Origin: Paratractidigestivibacter sp963591565
Lineage (GTDB): Bacteria > Actinomycetota > Coriobacteriia > Coriobacteriales > Atopobiaceae
Assembly: GCA_963591565.1 (NCBI GenBank)
Contig: CAVAUD010000004.1
Coordinates: forward strand, 1 to 39,356
DNA length: 39,356 nucleotides
Direction: 5' to 3'
The notes below the pieces were generated by a model. That model did no database searches. It had not been told where the DNA came from and was given only the letters and a program-made list of their open reading frames with translations. Numbering within the stretch: position 1 is the first letter of the stretch; every line of letters starts with the position of its first letter. This document shows, one piece after another, positions 23,843 through 32,493 of this stretch. Position numbers and translations under genes: made by a program.

Positions 23843-25720
23843 GTGCGGCAGCCCCGAGAGAACCTTTTTCACCTTATCGAGCCCTACCTCGACCGCGTCG
23901 AGCACCCCTCGCGCTACCTCGACCACGAGTGGGGCGCCTGCGAGGAGCAGGACGGCCCCTTCCACCTGTGCATGGTTTACGCCGATACCTACGAGATCGG
24001 CCAGCCCAACCTCGCCGTCTCGATCATCTACAACACGATCAACGCCCAGGAGGGCATGAGCTGCGAGCGCGCTTACCTTCCCTGGAAGGATATGTGCGCC
24101 TACATGCGCGCCGACGGCGTGCCTATGCTCTCGCTTGAGGGCGCAGCCCCTCTCGCCAGCTTCGACGCGATCGGCTTCACCTTGGCCCACGAGCTCATCG
24201 GCACAAACGTGCTGGAGGCCTTGGACCTCGCCGGCATCGCCGTCAAGTCCGCCGACCGCGACGAGGACGACCCCTTTATCCTGGGCGGCGGTCCTTCTGT
24301 CTGGAACTGCGAGCCTCTTGCCCCGGTCTTCGACGCGATCATGCTCGGCGACGGCGAGGAGCTCATCGTCACCGTCTGCGAGACGATCCGCGACCTGCGG
24401 GCCGCGGGTTCTTCTCGCCAGGAAATCCTGTATGCGCTGGCGGCGATCGACGCGGTTTACGTGCCCGGCCTCTATGAGGTCGTGGTCGACGAGACCTCGA
24501 CGCGCTGGGGCTACGCGCGCCCGCTGCCCGGCACGCCTGCCAAGGACGTCGTCACCAAGGCCTGCATCCCCGACCTTGCCGCGACGCCTCCCGTCGCCCA
24601 GAAGATCGTGCCGTACATGGGCATCGTCCAGGACCGTATGTCGCTTGAGATCCTTCGCGGATGTGCCCGCGGCTGCCGTTTTTGCCAGGCCGGCATGACG
24701 TATCGCCCGGTTCGCGAGCGCCCGGCCGAGCAGATCATCGAGGCGGGGGAGCGCGGCCTTCTGGAGAGCGGCCACGACGAGCTGTCCTTGACCTCGCTCT
24801 CCACGACCGACCACTCGCAGTGCGCCTTTATCCTCAACTCCCTGCACGAGCGCCTCTCCAACAAGGGCATTCGTGTGTCGATCCCTTCTCAGCGCCTCGA
24901 CTCCTTTGGCGTCGATATGGCCGCGGCCGTGGGCACGGGCAAGCGCGGCGGCCTCACCTTCGCGCCCGAGGCCGGCAGCCAGCGCCTGCGCGACGTCATC
25001 AACAAGGGCGTCACCGAGGACGACCTCGAGAACGCGGCGAGAAACGCCTTCAAGATGGGATGGCGCCGCTGCAAGCTCTACTTCATGATGGGCCTTCCGA
25101 CCGAGACCGATGCCGACATCGTGGGTATCGCCGAGGCCGCCCAGCGCGTGCTGGACATCGGCCGCGAGGTCGTGGGCAGGGGAGTGAAGTCCGGCATCAC
25201 GGTCTCCATCTCTGTCGCGGTCTTCGTGCCCAAGAGCTACACGCCCTTCCAGTGGTGCCCCCAGCTCGAGCCCGACGAGGTGCGCCGTCGCCAGCAGCTG
25301 CTCTTGCATTCCTGCAAGGACCGCTCGATCCGCGTGGCCTACCACGACTCCGGCACCTCCCTTGTCGAGGGCGCCCTTTCCAAGATGGGCCGCGACGGCT
25401 TCGACCTCATGTACGAGGCCTGGAGGCTGGGCTGCTGCTTCGATGCCTGGACCAGCGAGTTCAACTTCGACCTGTGGGAGCAGGCCGCGGCAAACGTGGG
25501 TGTTGACCTGCAAGACGTTGCCTGCGAGCAGTTCGACCTCGACGCGCGCCTTCCCTGGGACCACACGTCCCCCGGCGTCTCGAAGGGCTTCCTTCAGCGA
25601 GAATGGCGCCGCGCCCTGCAGGAGGTCACCACGACCGACTGCACCCGCGGCAACTGCGCCGGCTGCGGCGTTTGCCCGACCCTTGGAGTCAAGAACAACC
25701 TTTGCGAGGTGCGCGCATGA
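23843..25720 (+). CDS. B12-binding-like radical SAM protein, TIGR03960 type
   Basis: The 625-residue protein has an N-terminal region resembling the cobalamin-binding part of such enzymes (about 40-180, with VYADTYEIGQPN and ILGGGPS). A radical SAM core carries CARGCRFC (Cys274, Cys278, Cys281 binding a 4Fe-4S cluster), followed by FAPEAGSQRLRDVINKG and YFMMGLPTETDADI. The C-terminus has an extra cysteine group (CTRGNCAGCGVC), perhaps for another cluster. The GTG start has AAAGGAG 10 bases upstream. It overlaps the DUF2344 gene by 4 bases (ATGA). In many bacteria the two are adjacent or fused. The substrate is not known to me; proximity to ribosomal protein and rod genes is recurrent but unexplained. 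Confidence 0.9.
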   Translation: MRQPRENLFHLIEPYLDRVEHPSRYLDHEWGACEEQDGPFHLCMVYADTYEIGQPNLAVSIIYNTINAQEGMSCERAYLPWKDMCAYMRADGVPMLSLEGAAPLASFDAIGFTLAHELIGTNVLEALDLAGIAVKSADRDEDDPFILGGGPSVWNCEPLAPVFDAIMLGDGEELIVTVCETIRDLRAAGSSRQEILYALAAIDAVYVPGLYEVVVDETSTRWGYARPLPGTPAKDVVTKACIPDLAATPPVAQKIVPYMGIVQDRMSLEILRGCARGCRFCQAGMTYRPVRERPAEQIIEAGERGLLESGHDELSLTSLSTTDHSQCAFILNSLHERLSNKGIRVSIPSQRLDSFGVDMAAAVGTGKRGGLTFAPEAGSQRLRDVINKGVTEDDLENAARNAFKMGWRRCKLYFMMGLPTETDADIVGIAEAAQRVLDIGREVVGRGVKSGITVSISVAVFVPKSYTPFQWCPQLEPDEVRRRQQLLLHSCKDRSIRVAYHDSGTSLVEGALSKMGRDGFDLMYEAWRLGCCFDAWTSEFNFDLWEQAAANVGVDLQDVACEQFDLDARLPWDHTSPGVSKGFLQREWRRALQEVTTTDCTRGNCAGCGVCPTLGVKNNLCEVRA

Positions 25721-26457
25721 CGGCCCGTCCGCAGCCCTGGGGAGACGCGAAGCCCCAGGATATGTCGATCATCAAGGACCTCGACCGCCTGCGCGTCGAG
25801 TACGTGAAGGACGACCGCCTGGCCTACCTGGGCCACCTCGAGGTTCTGGAGACCATCAACCGCTGCATCCGCCGCGCCCAGCTGCCCTTCTCGATCGGCA
25901 ACGGCTTCGCCCGCCGCATGCGCATCCAGTTCTCACAGGCCCTGCCCGTGGGTGCGTCATCTACCTGCGAGTACTTTGACCTGCGCCTGAACGAGCATGT
26001 CGATGCCCAGGAGGCCTTGGAGCGCCTGGCCGCGGCGACCCCGCACGCCCTGGCGCCCCGGCGCGCCGCCTACATCGAGGGCCGCGTGCCCGCGCTCGAG
26101 GCCTGGCTCAACCGCGCCTCGTGGGACGTGCGCCTTGTGGGCGCCGGCGTCGACGCCGCACAGCTCGAGGACCTTCTCGCCGCCACCGCGGCCCAGGGAA
26201 CCCTCAACTACCTGCGAGGGGACAAGCCCAAGTCCATCGACCTCGCGAGCGCCTTGGTGGGTTTCTCGGCCGAGAAGGACGGCGACGACATCGCGCTGTC
26301 CCTCGAGACCCGCTCGTCAAACGAAGGCGCGCTGCGGCCCAAGATCTTGCTCGACGCCGCCCTGTCGTCGGTCGATCGCCCTTACCGAGCGCTCAAGGTC
26401 GCGCGCGTCGCCCAGCGCCACGAGGACGCTGATGGGCATCTTGTGAATCCTCTCTAG
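25717..26457 (+). CDS. DUF2344 radical SAM-associated protein (TIGR03936 type)
   Basis: The 246-residue cytoplasmic protein is the usual partner of TIGR03960 radical SAM proteins. The family N-terminus is clear: RLRVEYVKDDRLAYLGHLEV, then RRAQLPFSIGNGF and MRIQFSQALPVG. The central and C-terminal parts are less conserved. ATG 25717 overlaps the stop of the radical SAM gene by 4 bases, indicating coupled translation and a likely complex. No catalytic motif is visible. About 190 bases with a strong promoter separate it from rplU. Confidence 0.88.
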   Translation: MTARPQPWGDAKPQDMSIIKDLDRLRVEYVKDDRLAYLGHLEVLETINRCIRRAQLPFSIGNGFARRMRIQFSQALPVGASSTCEYFDLRLNEHVDAQEALERLAAATPHALAPRRAAYIEGRVPALEAWLNRASWDVRLVGAGVDAAQLEDLLAATAAQGTLNYLRGDKPKSIDLASALVGFSAEKDGDDIALSLETRSSNEGALRPKILLDAALSSVDRPYRALKVARVAQRHEDADGHLVNPL

Positions 26458-26575
26458 ATGTTGTGCCATTCACGCGCTTTACCACTATTCTTTTCAAGGT
26501 TGCAAACACGCTTTGATGCATGAATGTCATTTCTGTTTCCCTGATGAGATTCGCAGGTCACGCCAGACTTGGTCA

Positions 26576-26604
26576 TTGACGCGTTTTTGTGCCGTAGGTA
26601 GAAT
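26576..26604 (+). promoter_or_regulatory. Strong sigma70-type promoter of rplU-rpmA
   Basis: TTGACG (26576-26581), a 17-base spacer and TAGAAT (26599-26604) make the best promoter in the window. Transcription should start near 26611, leaving a leader of about 37 bases that ends in GAAGGG and the rplU start. That leader is too short to hold an elaborate autoregulatory structure. The preceding 26458-26575 shows no gene or clear terminator. Confidence 0.8.
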
Positions 26605-26647
26605 TAGTGATTGTTGCACTCACGCCAGCAATGAAGGGTTCTAAAAA

Positions 26648-26956
26648 ATGTACGCAATCGTAGCAACTGGTGGCAAGCAGTATAAGGTTGCCAAGGGTGA
26701 CGTCATCGACGTCGAGAAGCTCAATGCGCAGCCTGGCGACAAGGTCGAGCTCCCCGTTCTTCTTCTGAACGACGGCGAGAAGACCATCGTTGGCTCTGCC
26801 CCTCTTCAGGACAAGAAGGTCACCGCCGAGGTTGTGGAGCAGTTCAAGGGCGAGAAGCTCCTCGTCTTCAAGTTCAAGAAGCGTAAGCGCTATCACCGCG
26901 CCAACGGCCACCGTCAGCAGCTGACCAAGATTCAGATTGTTGAGATTCCGGCTTAG
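26648..26956 (+). CDS. rplU: 50S ribosomal protein L21
   Basis: The 102-residue protein of the large ribosomal subunit binds 23S rRNA. It begins MYAIVATGGKQYKVAKGD, the L21 signature, and ends with the FKFKKRKRYHRANGHRQ basic block that contacts RNA. ATG 26648 is preceded by GAAGGG at about 9 bases. Codon use is more biased (few rare codons) than in neighbours, as expected for a highly expressed gene. It is followed after 48 bases by rpmA in the usual L21-L27 pair. The cysteine-rich protease gene (ysxB/prp type) that sits between them in many Firmicutes is absent. Confidence 0.98.
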   Translation: MYAIVATGGKQYKVAKGDVIDVEKLNAQPGDKVELPVLLLNDGEKTIVGSAPLQDKKVTAEVVEQFKGEKLLVFKFKKRKRYHRANGHRQQLTKIQIVEIPA

Positions 26957-27004
26957 TCTCTTTTTGAAGCAAGATCATCTTCACCACCAGAAGGCAGGTA
27001 AATT

Positions 27005-27256
27005 ATGGCTCACAAGAAAGGTCTCGGCTCGTCTCGTAACGGCCGCGATTCCAACGCTCAGCGTCTTGGCACCAAGCGCTACGGCGGCCAGGCCGTGAAG
27101 GCCGGCGAGATTCTCGTCCGTCAGCGTGGTACCCACATTCACCCCGGCGAGAACGTCGGTATCGGCAAGGACGACACCCTGTTCGCTCTCGCTGCCGGCA
27201 CCGTTGAGTTCACCAAGGGTGTTCGCCACATGGTGCACGTTCGCACCCAGGCATAG
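27005..27256 (+). CDS. rpmA: 50S ribosomal protein L27
   Basis: The 83-residue protein has an N-terminus that reaches the peptidyl-transferase centre. It starts directly with MAHKKGLGSSRNGRDSNAQR, without the short N-terminal extension that Firmicutes L27 must have removed by the Prp protease. This agrees with the absence of a prp gene next door. GTHIHPGENVGIGKDDTLFA and the rest follow the family closely. A strong terminator follows 23 bases downstream. Confidence 0.98.
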   Translation: MAHKKGLGSSRNGRDSNAQRLGTKRYGGQAVKAGEILVRQRGTHIHPGENVGIGKDDTLFALAAGTVEFTKGVRHMVHVRTQA

Positions 27257-27279
27257 AGCCTCTAAACTTTGGCTTGTTG

Positions 27280-27309
27280 GGGACCTCGTTTGACGGGGTC
27301 CCTTTTTGT
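27280..27309 (+). terminator. Intrinsic terminator of rplU-rpmA
   Basis: GGGACCTCGT (27280-27289) pairs with ACGGGGTCCC (27293-27302) over 10 positions with one G-U wobble and a TTG loop, then TTTTTGTG. This is a textbook intrinsic terminator. The obgE ribosome site begins about 20 bases later, so obgE and the following genes need read-through or another promoter. Confidence 0.92.
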
Positions 27310-27343
27310 GTATTTCCCGGCACGGCTATGAAGGAGCGTCTTC

Positions 27344-28744
27344 GTGGACACCTTTACCGACTTATCCCACATCAACGTCAAGGGCGGCGACGGCGGCGCC
27401 GGCTGCATGTCCTTTAGGCGCGAGGCCTTTGTCCCCAAGGGCGGCCCCGACGGCGGCGACGGCGGTGCCGGCGGCTCGGTGGTCATCGAGGCCGACGCGC
27501 AGCTCTCGTCCTTGATCGACTACCGCTACAAGCACCACTTCAAGGCCGAGCGCGGCACCCACGGCCAGGGCGCGCGTCGCCACGGCCGCGACGGCGAGGA
27601 CCTTATCCTGCGCGTCCCGGTGGGCACCGTCGTGCGCGAGCTCGACGCCCTCACCCAGACCCCGGTCGAGACCTTGGCCGACCTTACCCAGCCGGGCGAG
27701 CGCGTCGTCGTGGCGCCGGGCGGCATGGGCGGCCGCGGCAACATCCACTTCGTGACCTCCGTGCGCCGCGCCCCCGCTTTTGCCGAGAAGGGCGAGCCTG
27801 CCCTTGAGCACTGGATCGAGCTCGAGATGAAGCTCATGGCAGACGCGGCCCTCGTGGGCATGCCGTCCGTTGGCAAGAGCTCCATCATCGCCCGCATCAG
27901 CGCCGCCAGGCCCAAGATCGCCGATTACCCCTTCACGACCTTGATCCCCAACCTGGGCGTCGCGCGCGCGGCCAACGGCCAGTCCTTCGTCGCCGCAGAC
28001 GTCCCCGGCCTCATCGAGGGCGCGAGCGAGGGCAAGGGCCTTGGCCACCAGTTCCTGCGCCACATCGAGCGCACGGCTTTGATCCTGCACGTCGTCGACC
28101 TCACGGGCGGCTTCGAGGGCCGCGACGTGATCGAGGACTACACCACGATCAACGCCGAGCTCAAGGCCTATGCGTCCGAGCTTTCCGATCGCCCGCAGGT
28201 GGTCGTCGCCAACAAGTGCGACCTGCCCGGGACCGAGGAGGCCTGCGAGCGCCTGCGCGCCCAGGCCGAGGCCGAGGAGCGCCCGTTCTTCGCCGTCTCT
28301 GCCGCGACCGGCCAGGGCTTGGACGAGCTCGTCTCCTACGTCGCCGCCCAGGTGGCCGAGATCCGTAGCCACATCGAGGCCACGGCCCCCAAAGAGGACC
28401 TTTCGGCCAAGTGGGAGCAGAACCGCCTGCGCCGCGACAACGCCGTGCGCATCCAGCGCGAGGAGCGCCACGCCTGGCGCGTCTCGGGCAACTCCATCGA
28501 GCGCATGGTCGTCCAGACCGACTGGGAAAACGACGAGGCCGTCGCCTACTTCCAGCACCGCTTGGAGCGAAACGGCCTCGACGCGCGTCTCGCCAAGGCG
28601 GGAGCTGTCAACGGAGACGAGATCCGCATCTTGGGCTTCGCTTTCACCTACGAGGGCGAGGAGGCCCCGGCGCCTGCCGCCGAGGAGCTCGACTTCGTCG
28701 ACGAGGCCGAGGACGCCTCCGCGGTCGAGGGGGAAGAGCTGTAA
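27344..28744 (+). CDS. obgE: Obg-family GTPase involved in ribosome assembly
   Basis: This 466-residue GTPase acts in late 50S assembly and stress control. Three domains are clear. The glycine-rich Obg fold (about 1-160) holds GGDGGAGCMSFRREAFVPKGG. The G domain carries the P-loop GMPSVGKSS, switch II DVPGLIEGA and NKCD. A C-terminal OCT domain (about 355-440, with WRVSGNSIERMVVQTDW) is followed by an acidic tail. GTG 27344 is supported by AAGGAG 7 bases upstream. The stop overlaps the proB start by one base (TAATG). Confidence 0.97.
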   Translation: MDTFTDLSHINVKGGDGGAGCMSFRREAFVPKGGPDGGDGGAGGSVVIEADAQLSSLIDYRYKHHFKAERGTHGQGARRHGRDGEDLILRVPVGTVVRELDALTQTPVETLADLTQPGERVVVAPGGMGGRGNIHFVTSVRRAPAFAEKGEPALEHWIELEMKLMADAALVGMPSVGKSSIIARISAARPKIADYPFTTLIPNLGVARAANGQSFVAADVPGLIEGASEGKGLGHQFLRHIERTALILHVVDLTGGFEGRDVIEDYTTINAELKAYASELSDRPQVVVANKCDLPGTEEACERLRAQAEAEERPFFAVSAATGQGLDELVSYVAAQVAEIRSHIEATAPKEDLSAKWEQNRLRRDNAVRIQREERHAWRVSGNSIERMVVQTDWENDEAVAYFQHRLERNGLDARLAKAGAVNGDEIRILGFAFTYEGEEAPAPAAEELDFVDEAEDASAVEGEEL

Positions 28745-29853
28745 TGGCTGCCCCGCTTTTGGTCTTCAAGATCGGCTCCTCCACGCTGGTCGATAAGGAC
28801 GGCGCCCTTGACCAGGCCTTCATTGCCACGCTCTGCGACCAGGTCGTCGAGCTGAGGCAGCTGGGCTGGAACGTCGTCGTGGTGTCCTCGGGCGCGGCGG
28901 CCGCGGGTCGCGATGCCCTGGGCTTCACATCTCGCCCCACCGACATCGCCGACCTTCAGGCCTGTGCCGCGGCCGGTCAGGCCGTTCTCACCGAGGCTTA
29001 CGCGCAGGTGCTGCGCGACCGTGGAATCTCCTGCGCCCAGGTCCTGTTGACCCGTCGCGACGTCGTCGACCGCGACGGCTACCTCAACGCCCGCAACACC
29101 TTGTGCCGCCTGCTTGAGCTGGGCGCCGTTCCCGTCGTCAACGAGAACGACACGGTCTCGGTGGCCGAGTTCACCTTCGGCGACAACGACATGCTGGGCG
29201 CCATCGTGGCGGGCCTTGTGGCGGCCGACCTCTACGTCATCATGTCCGACGTCGACGGCCTCTACACCGCTAACCCCCAGAAGGACCCCACGGCCAAGCT
29301 GATCGAGCGCGTCGAGCACATCGACGAGACCATCTCGGCCATGGCGGGCGACAGCGCCTCTGCCTACGGCACGGGCGGCATGTCCTCGAAGGTCCGTGCG
29401 GCGCGCGCCATGATGGCGGCCGGCATCCCCACGGTCATCTGCGAGGGACGTCGCCCCGGCGTTCTTCTCGACGTGGTGGGGGAGAAGGGCGTGGGCACGC
29501 GCTTCGAGCCCGCGGCCGACGCGGGTCACGAGAACGGGCGCAAGCTCTGGATCGGCCTGGCCGAGGTCGTGCGCGGCACGCTCGTGCTTGACGACGGCGC
29601 CGCGAAGGCCGTTCTCGACAAGGGCGCGTCCATCCTGCCCGTGGGCGTGGCGTCTGTTGCCGGCGAGTTCGCCTCGGGCGAGGTCGTCAACGTTACGAAT
29701 CTTGACGGAAACCTGATCGGCCGAGGGGTCGTGCGATACTCTTCCGAGGATATGCAGCGTGTCCGCGGCCTCAAGCTCGACGTCATCGCCCGATTCCTGG
29801 GCGAGGCGGCGGCCGTTCCCGCGGTTCACCGAGACGAGCTTCTCGTTTTCTAA
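28744..29853 (+). CDS. proB: Glutamate 5-kinase
   Basis: The enzyme phosphorylates glutamate in the first step of proline synthesis and is normally inhibited by proline. The 369 residues comprise an amino-acid kinase domain (FKIGSSTLV, VVSSGAAAAGRDALG, NENDTVSVAEFTFGDND, SDVDGLYTANP, GTGGMSSKVRAA) and a C-terminal PUA domain (from about 275). The start ATG shares its A with the obgE stop, so translation is coupled. The proA gene follows 12 bases on. Confidence 0.96.
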   Translation: MAAPLLVFKIGSSTLVDKDGALDQAFIATLCDQVVELRQLGWNVVVVSSGAAAAGRDALGFTSRPTDIADLQACAAAGQAVLTEAYAQVLRDRGISCAQVLLTRRDVVDRDGYLNARNTLCRLLELGAVPVVNENDTVSVAEFTFGDNDMLGAIVAGLVAADLYVIMSDVDGLYTANPQKDPTAKLIERVEHIDETISAMAGDSASAYGTGGMSSKVRAARAMMAAGIPTVICEGRRPGVLLDVVGEKGVGTRFEPAADAGHENGRKLWIGLAEVVRGTLVLDDGAAKAVLDKGASILPVGVASVAGEFASGEVVNVTNLDGNLIGRGVVRYSSEDMQRVRGLKLDVIARFLGEAAAVPAVHRDELLVF

Positions 29854-29865
29854 GGAGGGCTGGCC

Positions 29866-31125
29866 ATGGGTCAAGCCATCGATAAAGCAACGCTCGCGCA
29901 CGGGGTCGCCGGGCAGGTCGCCGCGGCTCCCGCGTCTGTGCGATCGGCGGCGATCAGCCGCGCCGCCGCGCTGATGCGCGAGCAGGCCCCCGCGATCGTC
30001 GAGGCCAACGAGGCGGACCTCGCGCGCGCCCGTGACAACGGGATGAGCGCGCCCTTGCAGGACCGCCTGGCCCTTTCCGCCGAGCGCATCGAGGGTATCG
30101 CCCAGGCACTCGAGAGCATCGCCGCACAAGACGACCCGCTGGGGCATGTCCTGGGCGGCCACAGGCTCGATAACGGCCTGGCCATCGAGCAGGTCCGCGT
30201 GCCTCTGGGCGTCGTCGCCATCATCTACGAGGCGCGCCCCAACGTGACGGCCGACGCCTTCGCCCTGTGCCTGCGCTCGGGCAACGCCTGCGTGCTCAAG
30301 GGCGGCTCTGCGGCCGCGAAGACCTGCGAGGCCCTGGTCGCGATTTGCCGCCAGGCGCTGTCCGACACGGGCCTTCCCGCGGACGCCGTCCAGTACGTCG
30401 TGGACGACGCCGGCCACACCCAGACGGCCGAGCTTCTCGAGGCCACGGGCCTTGTCGACGTCGTGATCCCGCGCGGCGGGGCCGCCCTTATCCGTGCCTG
30501 CGTGGAGGGCGCCAAGGTCCCCATCATCGAGACCGGAACCGGCAACTGCCACATCTACCTGCACCGCGCGGCCGACGCCGCCAAGGCCGCCCAGATCGCC
30601 GTCAACGCCAAGACCTCCCGTCCCGGCACCTGCAACTCCGCCGAGTCCCTTCTCGTCGACAAATGCGCCGCGGCAGAGCTTCTCCCCGCCACCTTGTGTG
30701 CTTTGGCCGAGAAGGGCGTCGAGCTTGTGGGTGACGAGCTGGCCTGCGAGGTCGCGGCCGGCTGCGGTGTCGCCATGGCGCCCGCCACCGCCGACGACTG
30801 GGGCACCGAGTACCTCGACCTCAAGATGAGCGTCTGCTGCGTCGAGGACATCGACGAGGCGATCGCGCACGTCAACCGCTACGGCACCAAGCACTCCGAG
30901 GCCATCGTCACCGAGTCCTACGAGGCGGCCGAGAAGTGGCTTGCCGGTATCGACGCGGCGGCCGTCTACGTCAACGCCTCGACCCGCTTTACCGATGGCG
31001 GCGTCTTTGGCCTTGGGGGAGAGATCGGCATCTCGACCCAGAAGCTTCACGCGCGCGGCCCCATGGGCGCCTCCGCCCTCACCACGACGAAGTACGTTAT
31101 CCGCGGAAACGGGCAGACCCGATGA
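29866..31125 (+). CDS. proA: Glutamate-5-semialdehyde dehydrogenase (gamma-glutamyl phosphate reductase)
   Basis: The enzyme reduces gamma-glutamyl phosphate with NADPH in the second step of proline synthesis, and probably channels it from the ProB product. The 419 residues match the aldehyde dehydrogenase-like family: PLGVVAIIYEARPNVT, KGGSAA, ETGTGNCHIY, and the region with the catalytic cysteine in SRPGTCNSAESLLVD. The ribosome site AAGGAGGG lies just after the proB stop. The stop overlaps nadD by 4 bases (ATGA). Confidence 0.97.
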   Translation: MGQAIDKATLAHGVAGQVAAAPASVRSAAISRAAALMREQAPAIVEANEADLARARDNGMSAPLQDRLALSAERIEGIAQALESIAAQDDPLGHVLGGHRLDNGLAIEQVRVPLGVVAIIYEARPNVTADAFALCLRSGNACVLKGGSAAAKTCEALVAICRQALSDTGLPADAVQYVVDDAGHTQTAELLEATGLVDVVIPRGGAALIRACVEGAKVPIIETGTGNCHIYLHRAADAAKAAQIAVNAKTSRPGTCNSAESLLVDKCAAAELLPATLCALAEKGVELVGDELACEVAAGCGVAMAPATADDWGTEYLDLKMSVCCVEDIDEAIAHVNRYGTKHSEAIVTESYEAAEKWLAGIDAAAVYVNASTRFTDGGVFGLGGEIGISTQKLHARGPMGASALTTTKYVIRGNGQTR

Positions 31126-31823
31126 GCCGCGTGTACACGGGCGCCTGCGACCTGCCCGAGCTTGGTGCCGACCCCAACCGAACCTATCGCCTGGGTATCA
31201 TGGGCGGTACCTTCGACCCGATCCACAACGGGCACCTCGTGGCCGCCGAGCAGGCCTTCGATGACCTTGAGCTCGACGTCGTCGTCTTCATGCCGGCGGG
31301 TTCCCCTGCTTTCAAGCAGGACAAGAAGGTCACCTCTAAAGAGGACCGCTTTGCGATGACCTTGCTCGCGACGTCCAACAACCCGCACTTCTTGGCCTCG
31401 CGTTTCGAGGTCGACCGCGAGGGCGTGACCTACACGGCAGAGACCTTGCGCCGCCTGCGCGACCACTACCCGGATAACGTCGAGTTCTACTTCATCACCG
31501 GCGCCGACGCCATCAACGAGATCGTGACCTGGACCGACGCGGCCGATATCGCCCGTCTCGCCCATCTGGTGGGGGCGACGCGCCCGGGCTACGACCTTGA
31601 CAAGGCTTGGGAGACTATCGAGGCATCTGGTTTAGATTTTGATGTGACCTACCTCTCGGTCCCCGCGCTCGCCATCTCGTCGAGCTACCTGCGCGACCGC
31701 GTTGGCAAGGCTCAGAGCCTGCGTTACCTCGTTCCCAACTCCGTGGCCGGCTACATCCAGAAGAAGGGCCTCTACGGCAGCGACCCGTCGAACTTTGGGC
31801 ACACGGGAAGGGTCATCGTATGA
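31122..31823 (+). CDS. nadD: Nicotinate-nucleotide adenylyltransferase
   Basis: The enzyme adenylylates nicotinate mononucleotide on the route to NAD. The nucleotidyltransferase signature is GIMGGTFDPIHNGHL (about residues 25-39), with the HxGH-type HNGH, and the C-terminal ISSSYLRDRV matches the family ISST-x-IR motif. There are about 22 residues before the fold begins, longer than in most NadD proteins; no internal start is better supported. ATG 31122 overlaps the proA stop, and the 3' end overlaps yqeK by 4 bases. Confidence 0.95.
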   Translation: MSRVYTGACDLPELGADPNRTYRLGIMGGTFDPIHNGHLVAAEQAFDDLELDVVVFMPAGSPAFKQDKKVTSKEDRFAMTLLATSNNPHFLASRFEVDREGVTYTAETLRRLRDHYPDNVEFYFITGADAINEIVTWTDAADIARLAHLVGATRPGYDLDKAWETIEASGLDFDVTYLSVPALAISSSYLRDRVGKAQSLRYLVPNSVAGYIQKKGLYGSDPSNFGHTGRVIV

Positions 31824-32455
31824 GCGCCTCTTTGCCCACGATTCCCGCGAGCTTCTCGGCCGAGCAGACCGAGGTTGTCCGCGGCCTCATGCGCGACCTC
31901 AAGGAGCAGCTCGCGTCAAAGCCCAAACGCTTCACGCACAGCCTGGGAGTCGCGCAGACGGCCTATGACCTGGCCGTCATTTACGGCGTCGACCCTTACG
32001 GCGCCTACGTCGCCGGGCTTCTCCACGACTGGGACAAGGCCGTGCCGGCGGCAGAGCTCGTCGAGCGCGCGAAAGCCCTCAATATCGACCTGGGCGTCGA
32101 CTATGCGCTGGTGGAGCCCTTGCTCCACGGCATGGTAGCCGCCAAGGAGCTCTCCGGGCCGTATCCCTGGCTCTCGCCGGAAATCCTGCGGGCCATCGCC
32201 GTCCACACCACGGCCGCGAAGGAGATGTCTTCTCTCGACATGGTCCTTTTCGTCGCCGACGGTATAGAGCCCAACCGCAAGGCTTCCCCGGGCATCCAAA
32301 AGACCCGCGACCTTGTGGGCAAGGTGAGCCTGGCCGATCTTTTCTGGGATTCTTTTAGCGGCGGCGTCGTCTATGTTATTCAGACGAACCGCTACCTTTG
32401 GCCTGGTACTATAGACATCTACAACAGCTGGGTGCAGCTCCGCGCCCGAAGCTAA
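31820..32455 (+). CDS. yqeK: YqeK-type HD-domain hydrolase (probable diadenosine tetraphosphatase)
   Basis: The 211-residue HD-superfamily metal hydrolase is placed by family with the symmetrical Ap4A hydrolases that often follow nadD in Gram-positive bacteria. Metal-binding residues appear as RFTHSLGVA, GLLHDWDK (the HD pair), a later conserved His in HGMVAAKEL and HTTAAKEMSSLD, and FVADGIEPNRKA. The ATGA overlap with nadD indicates coupled translation. Ap4A hydrolysis is known for homologues and inferred here. Confidence 0.92.
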   Translation: MSASLPTIPASFSAEQTEVVRGLMRDLKEQLASKPKRFTHSLGVAQTAYDLAVIYGVDPYGAYVAGLLHDWDKAVPAAELVERAKALNIDLGVDYALVEPLLHGMVAAKELSGPYPWLSPEILRAIAVHTTAAKEMSSLDMVLFVADGIEPNRKASPGIQKTRDLVGKVSLADLFWDSFSGGVVYVIQTNRYLWPGTIDIYNSWVQLRARS

Positions 32456-32493
32456 CGAACCGTCAATCAACCGTTTAGTTGGGAGTTTTATCT

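Noticed and set aside
28648..31050. 800-codon open frame antisense to proB and proA
   Set aside because: Shadow of two well-defined enzymes; no domain or ribosome site seen.
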